A DNA stretch of 12,703 nucleotides from UBA922 sp964571295 (GCA_964571295.1 CAZNAO010000031.1:1-12703); one strand, 5' to 3'. Positions 7,141 to 12,703 are shown, counted from the first letter of the stretch. Notes: generated from the sequence alone by a model not told the origin. Made by a program: numbers and translations.

Positions 7141-7347
7141 TTAAGCCTGTGGAGCAGCTACATGCTTGGTATTAATCGCACTAAGAATACGTGCAATATC
7201 TCGTCGAACGTCTCGGATGCCGCGAACATTCTTGAGTTGATTCTCACTGACCGAAAATCTGAGTGTGCGCAATTCTTCTCGCTTACTGCCAAGCATCTCA
7301 TGCAATTCAGTCAAACTTTTGAGTTGTAGGTCAGAAATCTGCAACAT
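7141..7347 (-). CDS. rpmC: 50S ribosomal protein L29 (uL29)
   Basis: 68 residues (E. coli 63), predicted as two long helices. L29 lies near the peptide exit tunnel beside L23. The pattern LTELHEMLGSKREELRTLRF (12-31) and then VRGIRDVRRDIARILSAIN (41-59) matches the helical hairpin of the family. Its place between rplP and rpsQ, with 12- and 11-base gaps, supports the call for such a short protein. The C-terminus ends in a short Ala/Pro tail. The start is preceded by ACCTATAT. Confidence 0.95.
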   Translation of the reverse strand: MLQISDLQLKSLTELHEMLGSKREELRTLRFSVSENQLKNVRGIRDVRRDIARILSAINTKHVAAPQA

Positions 7348-7359
7348 ATATAGGTAAAA

Positions 7360-7773
7360 TTATGAACGTTTGACGAATACTGAAGTAACCGGAAGCTTAT
7401 ACGCGGCCTGTGTCAACGCCTCTCGGGCTTCTGCCTCAGGGATACCTTCCATTTCGAACATGACGACACCCGGCTTGATCGTGCACACATAGTGATCCGG
7501 CGAACCTTTACCACCACCCATTGGTACCTCACTACCCTTGCGGGTTACCGGTCGGTCAGGGAAAATACGAATCCAGATTTTTCCACCGCGCTTTACGTAT
7601 CGGGTCAATACACGTCGTGCGGCTTCAATCTGTCGACTCGATACCCATGCATGTGAAGTTGACTTAAGACCAAAACTGCCAAACGCAATCGTCGTAGTGC
7701 GTGATGCGACACCCTTGTTCATGCGGCGTGGTCGGTGCCACTTTCGATGTTTTACTTTTTTAGGAATCAACAT
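7360..7773 (-). CDS. rplP: 50S ribosomal protein L16 (uL16)
   Basis: 137 residues (E. coli 136). L16 is a late-assembly protein that helps position tRNA near the peptidyl transferase centre. It begins MLIPKKVKHRKWHR, the canonical form, then FGSFGLKS (32-39) and HAWVSSRQIEAARR (41-54). It continues with IWIRIFPDRPVTRKGSEVPM (66-85) and GGGKGSPDHYVCTIKPG (86-102). The usual PMGSGKG is PMGGGKG here. It lies between rpsC and rpmC in standard order, with no Shine-Dalgarno motif upstream. Confidence 0.98.
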   Translation of the reverse strand: MLIPKKVKHRKWHRPRRMNKGVASRTTTIAFGSFGLKSTSHAWVSSRQIEAARRVLTRYVKRGGKIWIRIFPDRPVTRKGSEVPMGGGKGSPDHYVCTIKPGVVMFEMEGIPEAEAREALTQAAYKLPVTSVFVKRS

Positions 7774-7793
7774 ATAGATTTCATGATGTTACC

Positions 7794-8486
7794 TTACTTG
7801 TTCTTTTTAGGTCGTTTGGTCGTATCGTTCTTGGTTGCAAGTTTATCGACCTCGACAAATGATTCTCCGAGGTAGATCCAAACTTTAATACCAATTGCTC
7901 CGTAAATAGTCCGAGCGGTATGATGAACATAATCCACATTACTGCGAAGAGTCGTCAACGGAATTTTTCCTGCCGACAACGTTTCTCGTCGAGCGATTTC
8001 AGCACCATTCAAACGTCCAGACATTGAAATTTTCACTCCCTGAGCGCCAGCCTTCATCACACGTTCGATGGTCTGCTTCATGGTGCGGCGGAATGGAATA
8101 CGATTTTCAATATCTTTGGCCAGACCCTGCGCAACAATCGTTGCGGAAAGTGATGGACTGCGTACTTCCTGAACATTCAATTTGACCGCAATCGACATCT
8201 TCAAAAACTTTCGTTCGATATCTTTCTTCAAGGTCTCAAGTCCAGACCCTCCGCGTCCAATAATAACACCGGGTTTACCTGCAAAAATAGTTACGGTGAT
8301 ATTCTTCGGGCTTCGTTCGATAAAAATAGAATCAATCTGCGCATCCTTGAATTTTTTATTCAAGAATTCACGTACCCGAACATCCTGCTCAAGATATTGA
8401 GGATATTTGGTGGTACTTACCCATCGTGATGCCCAAGGGAACAGAATACCGGTGCGGTAGATTTTGGGATGAACTTTATGACCCAT
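7794..8486 (-). CDS. rpsC: 30S ribosomal protein S3 (uS3)
   Basis: 230 residues (E. coli 233). S3 lines the mRNA entry channel and has helicase-like activity together with S4 and S5. It begins MGHKVHPKIYRTGI, followed by a type II KH domain whose loop is GVIIGRGGSG (73-82). The C-terminal S3 domain includes GVKISMSGRLNGAEIARRE (149-167), then GKIPLTTLRSNVDY and a terminal YGAIGIKVWIYLGE stretch. The last 14 or so residues are Lys/Thr-rich. It lies between rplV and rplP. Confidence 0.98.
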   Translation of the reverse strand: MGHKVHPKIYRTGILFPWASRWVSTTKYPQYLEQDVRVREFLNKKFKDAQIDSIFIERSPKNITVTIFAGKPGVIIGRGGSGLETLKKDIERKFLKMSIAVKLNVQEVRSPSLSATIVAQGLAKDIENRIPFRRTMKQTIERVMKAGAQGVKISMSGRLNGAEIARRETLSAGKIPLTTLRSNVDYVHHTARTIYGAIGIKVWIYLGESFVEVDKLATKNDTTKRPKKNK

Positions 8487-8515
8487 ACAAGTGTAATAAA
8501 ATCGTTATGATTCAG

Positions 8516-8989
8516 TTATGATGCCTTGGCACGTGATACTGTGCGTGATTTTGCAACAGCTTTGCGTGCTGGTTTTTTGGTTTTTGAAAGTGCAGTCGGA
8601 GCTACCTCACCAGTGTTTTCAGTAGTCACTACCTCTTTCTTCGACTGAGCTGCCTCCCCATTCAATACAATCGTGATATGTGAACTTCGTTTGCGGAGCG
8701 GAGTTGCGCGTCCCTGTGCACGAGGCATCCAACGCTTCAATACAACACCCTCATTGACATAGATAGTTGAGATAACCAAAGAATTCGGATCCATCTTATG
8801 ATTGTGGACAGCGTTTGCAACTGCCGACTTGAGGAGGGTGTGGAGTGGTTTTGCAGCAGCTTTGCGTGAAAAAAGAAGCTGTGCTTCCGCATCACGAACA
8901 TGCATTCCACGAATCACATCCGCAACCAATCGCACTTTCTGTGGACTCATGCGAAGGCTGTTCAATTGTGCTTTTGATTCAACATTCAT
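8516..8989 (-). CDS. rplV: 50S ribosomal protein L22 (uL22) with a long basic tail
   Basis: 157 residues against 110 in E. coli. The core (about 5-111) shows LRMSPQKVRLVADVIRG (12-28), the region KSAVANAVHNHKMD (54-67) and the tunnel-lining beta hairpin with KRWMPRAQGRATPLRKRSSH (85-104). L22 reaches into the nascent peptide tunnel. Residues 112-157 are a Lys/Ala/Thr/Arg-rich extension of low complexity with no domain I recognise; the tail would sit at the surface. It lies between rpsS and rpsC. ATG 8989 is preceded by GTGATAT. Confidence 0.97.
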   Translation of the reverse strand: MNVESKAQLNSLRMSPQKVRLVADVIRGMHVRDAEAQLLFSRKAAAKPLHTLLKSAVANAVHNHKMDPNSLVISTIYVNEGVVLKRWMPRAQGRATPLRKRSSHITIVLNGEAAQSKKEVVTTENTGEVAPTALSKTKKPARKAVAKSRTVSRAKAS

Positions 8990-9011
8990 ATATCACTATA
9001 AATAGGGGCTA

Positions 9012-9329
9012 TTATTTTGCAGGAGACGCCGCAGGTTTTGCAGGTGCTTCCTTGGTCTGTTCTTTTGCCATCTTTCCGCCATGACCCACAAACTTGCGAG
9101 TCAATGAAAATTCACCGAGTTTATGCCCGACCATGTTTTCATCAATCAATACTTCAGGAAAATCTTTCCCGTTGTGGATCTGAAATTTAAGACCGACCAT
9201 AGACGGAGTAATAGTGGAAGCGCGTGCCCAGGTCTTGATTGGTTTTTTGTCCCCACTCTGAAGCGCCTTCTCCACCTTTTGCATGAGTTTGGCGTCAGTG
9301 TAAGGTCCTTTTTTCAAACTTCGTGACAT
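9012..9329 (-). CDS. rpsS: 30S ribosomal protein S19 (uS19)
   Basis: 105 residues against 92 in E. coli. S19 lies in the small-subunit head and forms a complex with S13. The beginning MSRSLKKGPYTDAKL, then KTWARASTITPSMVGLKFQI (32-51) and HNGKDFPEVLIDENMVGHKL (52-71), plus GEFSLTRKFVGHG (72-84) are diagnostic. Residues 87-105 form a Lys/Pro/Ala tail. It lies between rplB and rplV as usual. The start has ATCAATGTT directly upstream and no ribosome binding site. Confidence 0.97.
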   Translation of the reverse strand: MSRSLKKGPYTDAKLMQKVEKALQSGDKKPIKTWARASTITPSMVGLKFQIHNGKDFPEVLIDENMVGHKLGEFSLTRKFVGHGGKMAKEQTKEAPAKPAASPAK

Positions 9330-9358
9330 AACATTGATTTAAACGGATTTAGAGTATA

Positions 9359-10204
9359 TTACTTTTTCTTCTTTGAAACTCGTCGTGAAACGATGAATTT
9401 ATCGCTTGCCTTCTTCTTTCTCGTCTTGACCCCACGAGCAGGCTTTCCCCACGGAGTTCGAGGACCTCGTTTCTGACCAATCGGAGAATGTCCTTCTCCT
9501 CCTCCGTGTGGATGGTCGACCGGATTCATGTTCTTACCGATAACGGTTGGGCGGATACCGCGATAGCGTACACGTCCTGCTTTTCCCCATCGAATAAGTT
9601 TGTAATCAGGGTTACCCAATTGCCCAATACTTGCGATACATTCTTTTTTGACGAGTCGTACTTCAGAAGAAGGCATCTTGAGTTGTGCGTATTTCCCTTC
9701 GACAACCATGAGCTGGAATCCGACTCCGGCTCCGCGACCCATCTGTCCACCTTTTCCAGGTTCAAGCTCGACATTATATACGAACATTCCGGCAGGGATA
9801 TATTCAAGCGGCATGCGATTACCATGCTTCGGTTCAATCTTTCCTTTCGAAGAGAGGACCACATCACCCACCTGAATTCCCTGATACGCAAGTATATATG
9901 ATTTAACACCGTTCTCGTACTCAACAAGTGCAATGCGAGGACCGCGATTTGGATCATATTCAATGGCTTTTACCGTTGCAGGAATATCAAAAATTTGCTG
10001 TTTGAAATCCACCATGCGGTAATAGCGTTTTACTCCACCACCCTGATGACGTACGGTGATTTTACCCGTATTATTTCGTCCTGAATTCTTTTTCAAGGGA
10101 GTGATCAATGATTTCTCAGGATTGAACTTGGTGATATCAGAAAAATCCTGGACACTTGAGTTGCGTCTTCCGGCGCTCGTTGGTTTGTGTAATTTGATGG
10201 GCAT
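9359..10204 (-). CDS. rplB: 50S ribosomal protein L2 (uL2)
   Basis: 281 residues (E. coli 273). L2 is needed for subunit joining and peptidyl transferase activity. The N-terminal RNA-binding domain contains GKITVRHQGGGVKRYYRMVD (47-66). The C-terminal domain holds NPVDHPHGGGEGHSPIGQK (227-245), whose conserved His lies at the peptidyl transferase side, then RGPRTPWGKPARGVKT. It ends in a Lys/Arg-rich stretch. Order rplW-rplB-rpsS is standard. Upstream of ATG 10204 is ATCATTGT. Confidence 0.98.
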   Translation of the reverse strand: MPIKLHKPTSAGRRNSSVQDFSDITKFNPEKSLITPLKKNSGRNNTGKITVRHQGGGVKRYYRMVDFKQQIFDIPATVKAIEYDPNRGPRIALVEYENGVKSYILAYQGIQVGDVVLSSKGKIEPKHGNRMPLEYIPAGMFVYNVELEPGKGGQMGRGAGVGFQLMVVEGKYAQLKMPSSEVRLVKKECIASIGQLGNPDYKLIRWGKAGRVRYRGIRPTVIGKNMNPVDHPHGGGEGHSPIGQKRGPRTPWGKPARGVKTRKKKASDKFIVSRRVSKKKK

Positions 10205-10232
10205 ACAATGATTCTAAAATAAGGAAGTGATA

Positions 10233-10643
10233 TTATACACCTTCATGAATTCTGATTGATTCGCCTTCCTTTAGAGTGACAATCGCTTTCTTCCAGTCGC
10301 TGCGTCGTCCCAACGTCGTCCCAAAACGAACGGTTTTTCCTTCAAAACGAAGGGTGCGAACACGAATAGGAGTGACACCATACACCTGGAATACCGCTTT
10401 CTTGATATCCGTCTTAGTAGCTCCTGGCACGACCGCAAACGCATATGAACGGTGCGATTCTTGCAACGCTGCTTTTTCACTCAAAATAGGTTTCAAGAGT
10501 ACACGAAATGCTGGACCATTTTTTGACGTACCCGATGATACAGTACTTTCGACAGCTTTCTTTTTTCGAGATGCTTTCGGAGCTGCTGAGACGTTCTTTT
10601 CGGATACCTCTGCTTTGGTTGATTTTTTATTGAGCAATCCCAT
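10233..10643 (-). CDS. rplW: 50S ribosomal protein L23 (uL23) with an N-terminal extension
   Basis: 136 residues against 100 in E. coli. L23 lies at the tunnel exit and is the docking site for trigger factor and SRP. The core (about 48-131) has LLKPILSEKAAL (49-60), SYAFAVVPGATKTDIKKAVF (66-85), YGVTPIRVRTLRF (88-100) and LGRRSDWKKAIVTLKEGESI (111-130). Residues 1-45 form a Lys/Ser/Ala/Val-rich, probably disordered extension. The start ATG 10643 gives this extension; no internal Met before the core offers a shorter start. The gap to the rplD stop is only 4 bases. Confidence 0.95.
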   Translation of the reverse strand: MGLLNKKSTKAEVSEKNVSAAPKASRKKKAVESTVSSGTSKNGPAFRVLLKPILSEKAALQESHRSYAFAVVPGATKTDIKKAVFQVYGVTPIRVRTLRFEGKTVRFGTTLGRRSDWKKAIVTLKEGESIRIHEGV

Positions 10644-10647
10644 ATGA

Positions 10648-11277
10648 TTATTTTACAAAACGTTTTTCTAAAACAGCAACCGCATCAGCCGAAAGCATAA
10701 CATATTGATGATGAAGCAAATCAACCACACTCACGTCAGCTGCGCGAACGACATCAATAGCGGAAACATTCTGCGCTGCACGCACGAGCTCTGGAGTGTG
10801 GGAAGCCACCACAAATACGGTGCTTTTCCCACTTCCTGGGAGTGCTGCGCGAAGACGTGCAACTTCCTGTGCTTTTCCCTTAAACTCAAATGTATCAACA
10901 ACCATGAGACGATCATGCGCAACTTTGTCACTCAAAAGCATCTTTACTGCAGCGACTTTCATTTTTTTGTTGATTTTCTGAGTATAGGTTCGCTCACTTA
11001 ATGGTCCAAACGTGATACCTCCACCTCTCCACAACGGAGAACGGATAGAACCGTGACGAGCCCGGCCGGTACCCTTCTGTTTCCATGGTTTCTTTCCACC
11101 ACCCCGGACATCTCCACGCATCTTGGTGTGTGCCCATGGTTGTCGAGTGTTAGCGCGCATTGCGACGTACACCTGGTGAATCAAACTGGAATTGGGTTTC
11201 AAGCCAAAAATATCTTCTCGTACCTGAAGCGGAGCCTTCTTTTCTCCCTGAGAATTGTATACAGCAACGTGAGTCAT
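10648..11277 (-). CDS. rplD: 50S ribosomal protein L4 (uL4)
   Basis: 209 residues (E. coli 201). L4 lines the peptide tunnel and in E. coli also represses its own S10 operon by acting on the mRNA leader. The extended tunnel loop is clear: RQPWAHTKMRGDVRGGGKKP (45-64), then WKQKGTGRARHGSIRSPLWR (65-84) and GGGITFGP (85-92). The C-terminal globular part contains LMVVDTFEF and VDLLHHQYVMLSADAVAVLE. It follows rplC with a 15-base gap. A leader with terminator features lies upstream of rplC, and L4 is a natural but untested candidate regulator. Confidence 0.97.
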   Translation of the reverse strand: MTHVAVYNSQGEKKAPLQVREDIFGLKPNSSLIHQVYVAMRANTRQPWAHTKMRGDVRGGGKKPWKQKGTGRARHGSIRSPLWRGGGITFGPLSERTYTQKINKKMKVAAVKMLLSDKVAHDRLMVVDTFEFKGKAQEVARLRAALPGSGKSTVFVVASHTPELVRAAQNVSAIDVVRAADVSVVDLLHHQYVMLSADAVAVLEKRFVK

Positions 11278-11292
11278 ATCAAGAAAATAATA

Positions 11293-11976
11293 TTATACGG
11301 TTGGCACTGATGCTGCCTCGACGGGTACAGTCGCAGGCGCTGATGCCTCGATCGTGATCGATCCTTCATTGGTTGAAATATATACCAATCCGTTTCTAGC
11401 TCCAGGAATCGCTCCTTTGATAAGAAGTTCATTAGTCTCAGGATGAATCTCAACGATTTCAAGATTCTTTACCGTTACCTGGTCATCCCCCATATGTCCT
11501 CCCATACGCATATTCTTGAATACCCGCTGTACACCACCAGCTCCGATACTACCAGGCATGCGAAGGTTGTCTTTGTGACCATGGGTTGCAGGGCCTCCGG
11601 CAAATCCGTGTCGCTTGACCACCCCCTGGAAACCACGTCCTTTTGACGTACCGGTTACCTGAATCTTTTCTCCGGGAGCAAAAATAGCAACCGTAAATTG
11701 GTCACCTTTTTTCAAATTCTCGGTTTCGCCACGGAAATCCTTGAGGAATCGCACGGTGGTTTCAGAGCTTTCGCCAACTGAAATGCCTTTCAAGTGCCCC
11801 TTAAGTGCTTTATTCAAACGGAAGGTTTTCTGTGTACCAAAGCCAACCTGAACAGCCCCATCTTTTACCTGAGTAACAACACAAGGACCTGCCTGAACTC
11901 GGGTAACAGGTACCACTGAGCCATCAGCACGAAACACTTGTGTCATTCCGATTTTTTTACCAATAATGAATTTCAT
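11293..11976 (-). CDS. rplC: 50S ribosomal protein L3 (uL3)
   Basis: 227 residues (E. coli 209). L3 is an early assembly protein reaching toward the peptidyl transferase centre. The canonical N-terminus MKFIIGKKIGMTQVF fixes the start at ATG 11974-11976. The frame stays open a further 56 codons upstream to a GTG at 12144, but that stretch is leader RNA and does not resemble L3. Signatures are GTSKGRGFQGVVKRHGFAGG (109-128), PATHGHKDNLRMPGSIGAGG (129-148) and VFKNMRMGGHMG (152-163). Residues 202-227 are an Ala/Val/Pro-rich tail. It is the first gene after the 287-base leader region. Confidence 0.97.
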   Translation of the reverse strand: MKFIIGKKIGMTQVFRADGSVVPVTRVQAGPCVVTQVKDGAVQVGFGTQKTFRLNKALKGHLKGISVGESSETTVRFLKDFRGETENLKKGDQFTVAIFAPGEKIQVTGTSKGRGFQGVVKRHGFAGGPATHGHKDNLRMPGSIGAGGVQRVFKNMRMGGHMGDDQVTVKNLEIVEIHPETNELLIKGAIPGARNGLVYISTNEGSITIEASAPATVPVEAASVPTV

Positions 11977-12013
11977 ACCAGTTTGTTTTTTGAAACTCTG
12001 TCTAGATTCGTTT

Positions 12014-12074
12014 AATAAAAAACTAGAAGTAACAATGCCACAATCTCGCCTACCCATGACATCTTTACTTCTAG
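12014..12074 (-). terminator. Intrinsic terminator or attenuator upstream of rplC
   Basis: On the minus strand CTAGAAGTAA (12065-12074) pairs perfectly with TTACTTCTAG (12023-12032), followed at once by TTTTTTATTAAA. Inside, a 2x2 internal loop and a 5-bp extension (ATGTC with GGCAT, one G-U) leave an 18-base apical loop. The stem plus six-T run is a standard intrinsic terminator. It stands only about 40 bases before the rplC start, in the path of the promoter at 12229-12257, so it must be read through or controlled. Confidence 0.75.
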
Positions 12075-12078
12075 CCTC

Positions 12079-12099
12079 TAAAAACCATAAAAATATGGT
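12079..12099 (-). promoter_or_regulatory. Small A/U-rich hairpin followed by Ts inside the leader
   Basis: ACCATA (12094-12099 on the minus strand) and TATGGT (12084-12089) form a 6-bp stem with a UUUU loop, followed by four more Ts and A. It is terminator-like but weak. It may be a pause site ahead of the larger terminator hairpin. Confidence 0.35.
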
Positions 12100-12145
12100 G
12101 TATACGGCGTTGTCTAATAAAGTATGTAATGAATAAAACCTCACG

Positions 12146-12213
12146 CTATAGCTGCCCTGTTTCAGATGTTTTCCCGAATCTAGAGGGATCTTATCTGGGC
12201 AAAACAGATATAG
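12146..12213 (-). promoter_or_regulatory. 5' hairpin domain of the rplC leader with alternative pairings
   Basis: In RNA sense, CUGUUU (12207-12202) pairs with AAACAG (12162-12157) and CAGAU (12197-12193) with AUCUG (12167-12163). This gives an 11-bp stacked helix with a 4-base bulge UGCC. UCCC (12188-12185) and GGGA (12175-12172) close the apical loop UCUAGAUUC. A competing fold uses UGCCC with GGGCA (12157-12153) and CUAUA (12213-12209) with UAUAG (12150-12146). Two mutually exclusive folds in so short a stretch suggest a switch; that is inference from hand folding. Confidence 0.45.
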
Positions 12214-12228
12214 TTCTTTTGTGGACTT

Positions 12229-12257
12229 AGTCTACCCTATAAGGACACATTTGTCAA
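12229..12257 (-). promoter_or_regulatory. Sigma-70-type promoter between rpsJ and rplC
   Basis: On the minus strand a perfect -35 TTGACA (12252-12257) is followed after exactly 17 bases by TAGACT (12229-12234), matching four of six consensus -10 positions. Transcription would start near A 12222. It lies just 6 bases after the rpsJ stop codon and points at rplC. It is the best full promoter in the window and likely drives the rplC-to-secY/adk genes. Confidence 0.75.
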
Positions 12258-12263
12258 GACCAC

Positions 12264-12602
12264 TTACATCATCTTGATCTCCACGTCGACACCACTCGGT
12301 AAATTGAGGTTCATGAGAGCGTCAATTGCCTTAGGGCTTGGCGAGAGAATATCAAGGAGTCGCTTATGGGTGCGCATTTCGTACTGCTCTTGAGCGGTCT
12401 TATGGACAAAGGTCGCTCGGTTTACGCTGTACTTCTGAATATGGGTAGGGAGCGGTACTGGACCGACTACCTTTGCGCCATTGCGTTCAGCAGTATCAAT
12501 GATGGTCTTGGTAGCGCCATCAATGATCTTATGATCATATGCTTTAATCTTTACCCGAAGGCGTGGACCCACTTCTTCAACTTTTGTTTGTGTAGCTGTC
12601 AT
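12264..12602 (-). CDS. rpsJ: 30S ribosomal protein S10 (uS10)
   Basis: 112 residues from ATG 12600-12602 (E. coli 103). S10 acts in the small-subunit head and, with NusB, in antitermination. The start is followed by a short extension, then LRVKIKAYDHKIIDGATKTI (15-34), GPVPLPTHIQKYSVNRATFV (47-66) and the typical EQYEMRTHKRLLDI (72-85). A TTG eight codons upstream is less likely, as it lies inside the terminator region. The gene sits 24 bases after a strong terminator following tuf and directly before a new promoter. It is thus physically separated from both the str and the rplC transcription units. No promoter of its own is visible. Confidence 0.97.
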   Translation of the reverse strand: MTATQTKVEEVGPRLRVKIKAYDHKIIDGATKTIIDTAERNGAKVVGPVPLPTHIQKYSVNRATFVHKTAQEQYEMRTHKRLLDILSPSPKAIDALMNLNLPSGVDVEIKMM

Positions 12603-12611
12603 AAATGAACT

Positions 12612-12654
12612 ATTTAAAACCAACAACCCCGCCCTCTATTAGGGAAGGCGGGGT
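12612..12654 (-). terminator. GC-rich intrinsic terminator between tuf and rpsJ
   Basis: On the minus strand ACCCCGCC (12647-12654) pairs perfectly with GGCGGGGT (12626-12633) across a 13-base loop, followed by TTGTTGGTTTT. This is the most GC-rich hairpin in the window and starts 8 bases after the tuf stop. Its T-tract is interrupted by GG, so partial read-through into rpsJ is plausible and seems required for rpsJ expression. Confidence 0.8.
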
Positions 12655-12662
12655 GTCGTATA

Positions 12663-12703
12663 TTATGCAATAATCTTAGTTACTACTCCCGCTCCTACGG
12701 TGC
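12663..12703 (-). CDS. tuf: Elongation factor Tu, C-terminal end only
   Basis: The minus strand encodes TVGAGVVTKIIA followed by TAA, entering from the right edge of the window. This matches the very conserved C-terminus of EF-Tu (G-R-T-V-G-A-G-V-V-T-K-I). EF-Tu delivers aminoacyl-tRNA to the ribosome. The position directly before rpsJ is that of a joined str-S10 cluster, which supports the call although only 12 residues are present. Confidence 0.85.
   Translation of the reverse strand, partial: TVGAGVVTKIIA

Larger units (their letters stand above)
11977..12222 (-). ncRNA. Structured leader RNA of the rplC operon, or a separate small RNA
   Basis: About 246 transcribed bases between a predicted start near 12222 and the rplC ATG. 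In order it holds a 5' hairpin domain (12146-12213) and a small A/U hairpin followed by Ts (12084-12099). A large terminator-like hairpin follows (12023-12074, T-run 12017-12022). Near the end, CGAATCTAGA (in RNA sense at 12010-12001) is complementary to the loop of the first hairpin (12184-12175). No protein-like frame is convincing. I recognise no known riboswitch, T-box, SRP, 6S, tmRNA or RNase P signature. It is either an attenuating leader or a roughly 200-nt RNA with its own promoter and terminator. Confidence 0.6.

Noticed and set aside
9488..9963. Long alternative frames over rplB on both strands (137 and 145 codons).
   Set aside because: They lie wholly within the well-conserved L2 gene and show no recognisable domain.
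11285..11320. A TATAAT sequence at the end of rplC that could be a promoter for rplD.
   Set aside because: It is formed by the Val codon and stop codon, has no -35 partner at 16-18 bases, and the 15-base gap suggests cotranscription.
11977..12144. A 56-codon in-frame extension of rplC up to a GTG at 12144.
   Set aside because: The stretch covers the terminator and leader structures, has no similarity to L3, and L3 proteins begin with the MKFIIGKK-type N-terminus at 11976. An open frame of this length can arise by chance.
12001..12184. A 184-bp miniature transposable element bounded by 10-bp inverted repeats TCTAGATTCG and CGAATCTAGA.
   Set aside because: No target-site duplication is visible next to the repeats, and the same repeats are better explained as loop-to-distal RNA pairing in the leader.
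12023..12222. A known structured RNA (SRP RNA, 6S, tmRNA, T-box or a catalogued riboswitch).
   Set aside because: None of the conserved sequence signatures of these classes that I can recall is present; an Rfam search would be decisive.
12603..12626. A start for rpsJ at TTG 12626, adding eight residues.
   Set aside because: TTG is rare, the codon lies at the edge of the terminator stem, and the ATG at 12602 gives a normal S10 N-terminus.

Overview
The window is a contiguous, single-direction (minus-strand) piece of a bacterial str–S10–spc ribosomal protein cluster. Read in the direction of transcription (high to low coordinates), it starts in the last codons of tuf (EF-Tu). It then runs rpsJ, rplC, rplD, rplW, rplB, rpsS, rplV, rpsC, rplP, rpmC, rpsQ, rplN, rplX, rplE, rpsZ, rpsH, rplF, rplR, rpsE, rplO, secY and adk, and ends inside a membrane-anchored or secreted CAP/SCP-domain protein that is cut by the left edge. 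There are 22 complete genes and two partial ones. No mobile element, CRISPR array, tRNA or rRNA was seen.

The most likely source is a member of the Candidate Phyla Radiation (Patescibacteria, perhaps a Parcubacteria-like lineage). This is inferred from three things: rpmD (L30) is missing from its usual place between rpsE and rplO; several ribosomal proteins carry Ala/Lys/Pro-rich tails; and the core sequences (for example of L3 and L2) read like that group. L30 is also absent from some other lineages, so the assignment is not certain. All 22 complete genes and tuf stop with TAA. None of the starts has a recognisable Shine-Dalgarno sequence; they are preceded by A/U-rich stretches, often ending in TAT or TGT directly before ATG. 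No in-frame TGA occurs, so standard bacterial decoding fits.

Layout: (1) 12663-12703, tuf end, followed by a strong GC-rich terminator. (2) 12264-12602, rpsJ, lying between that terminator and a new promoter. (3) 11977-12263, an unusually long 287-base gap holding a consensus-like promoter, about 245 nt of structured leader and an intrinsic terminator or attenuator, directly before rplC. (4) 2810-11976, a tight array of ribosomal protein genes with gaps of 4 to about 50 bases. (5) secY and adk, separated from what precedes them by hairpins. (6) 1-659, a CAP-domain gene with its own extended -10 promoter, where many bacteria have map, infA or rpmJ.

The genes jointly supply the core of both ribosomal subunits, the SecYEG translocon channel and adenylate kinase. 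The part most worth study is the leader between rpsJ and rplC. It looks like a relocated, undescribed control element for the S10-spc operon, with a hairpin loop that can pair over 165 nt to a site just upstream of rplC.
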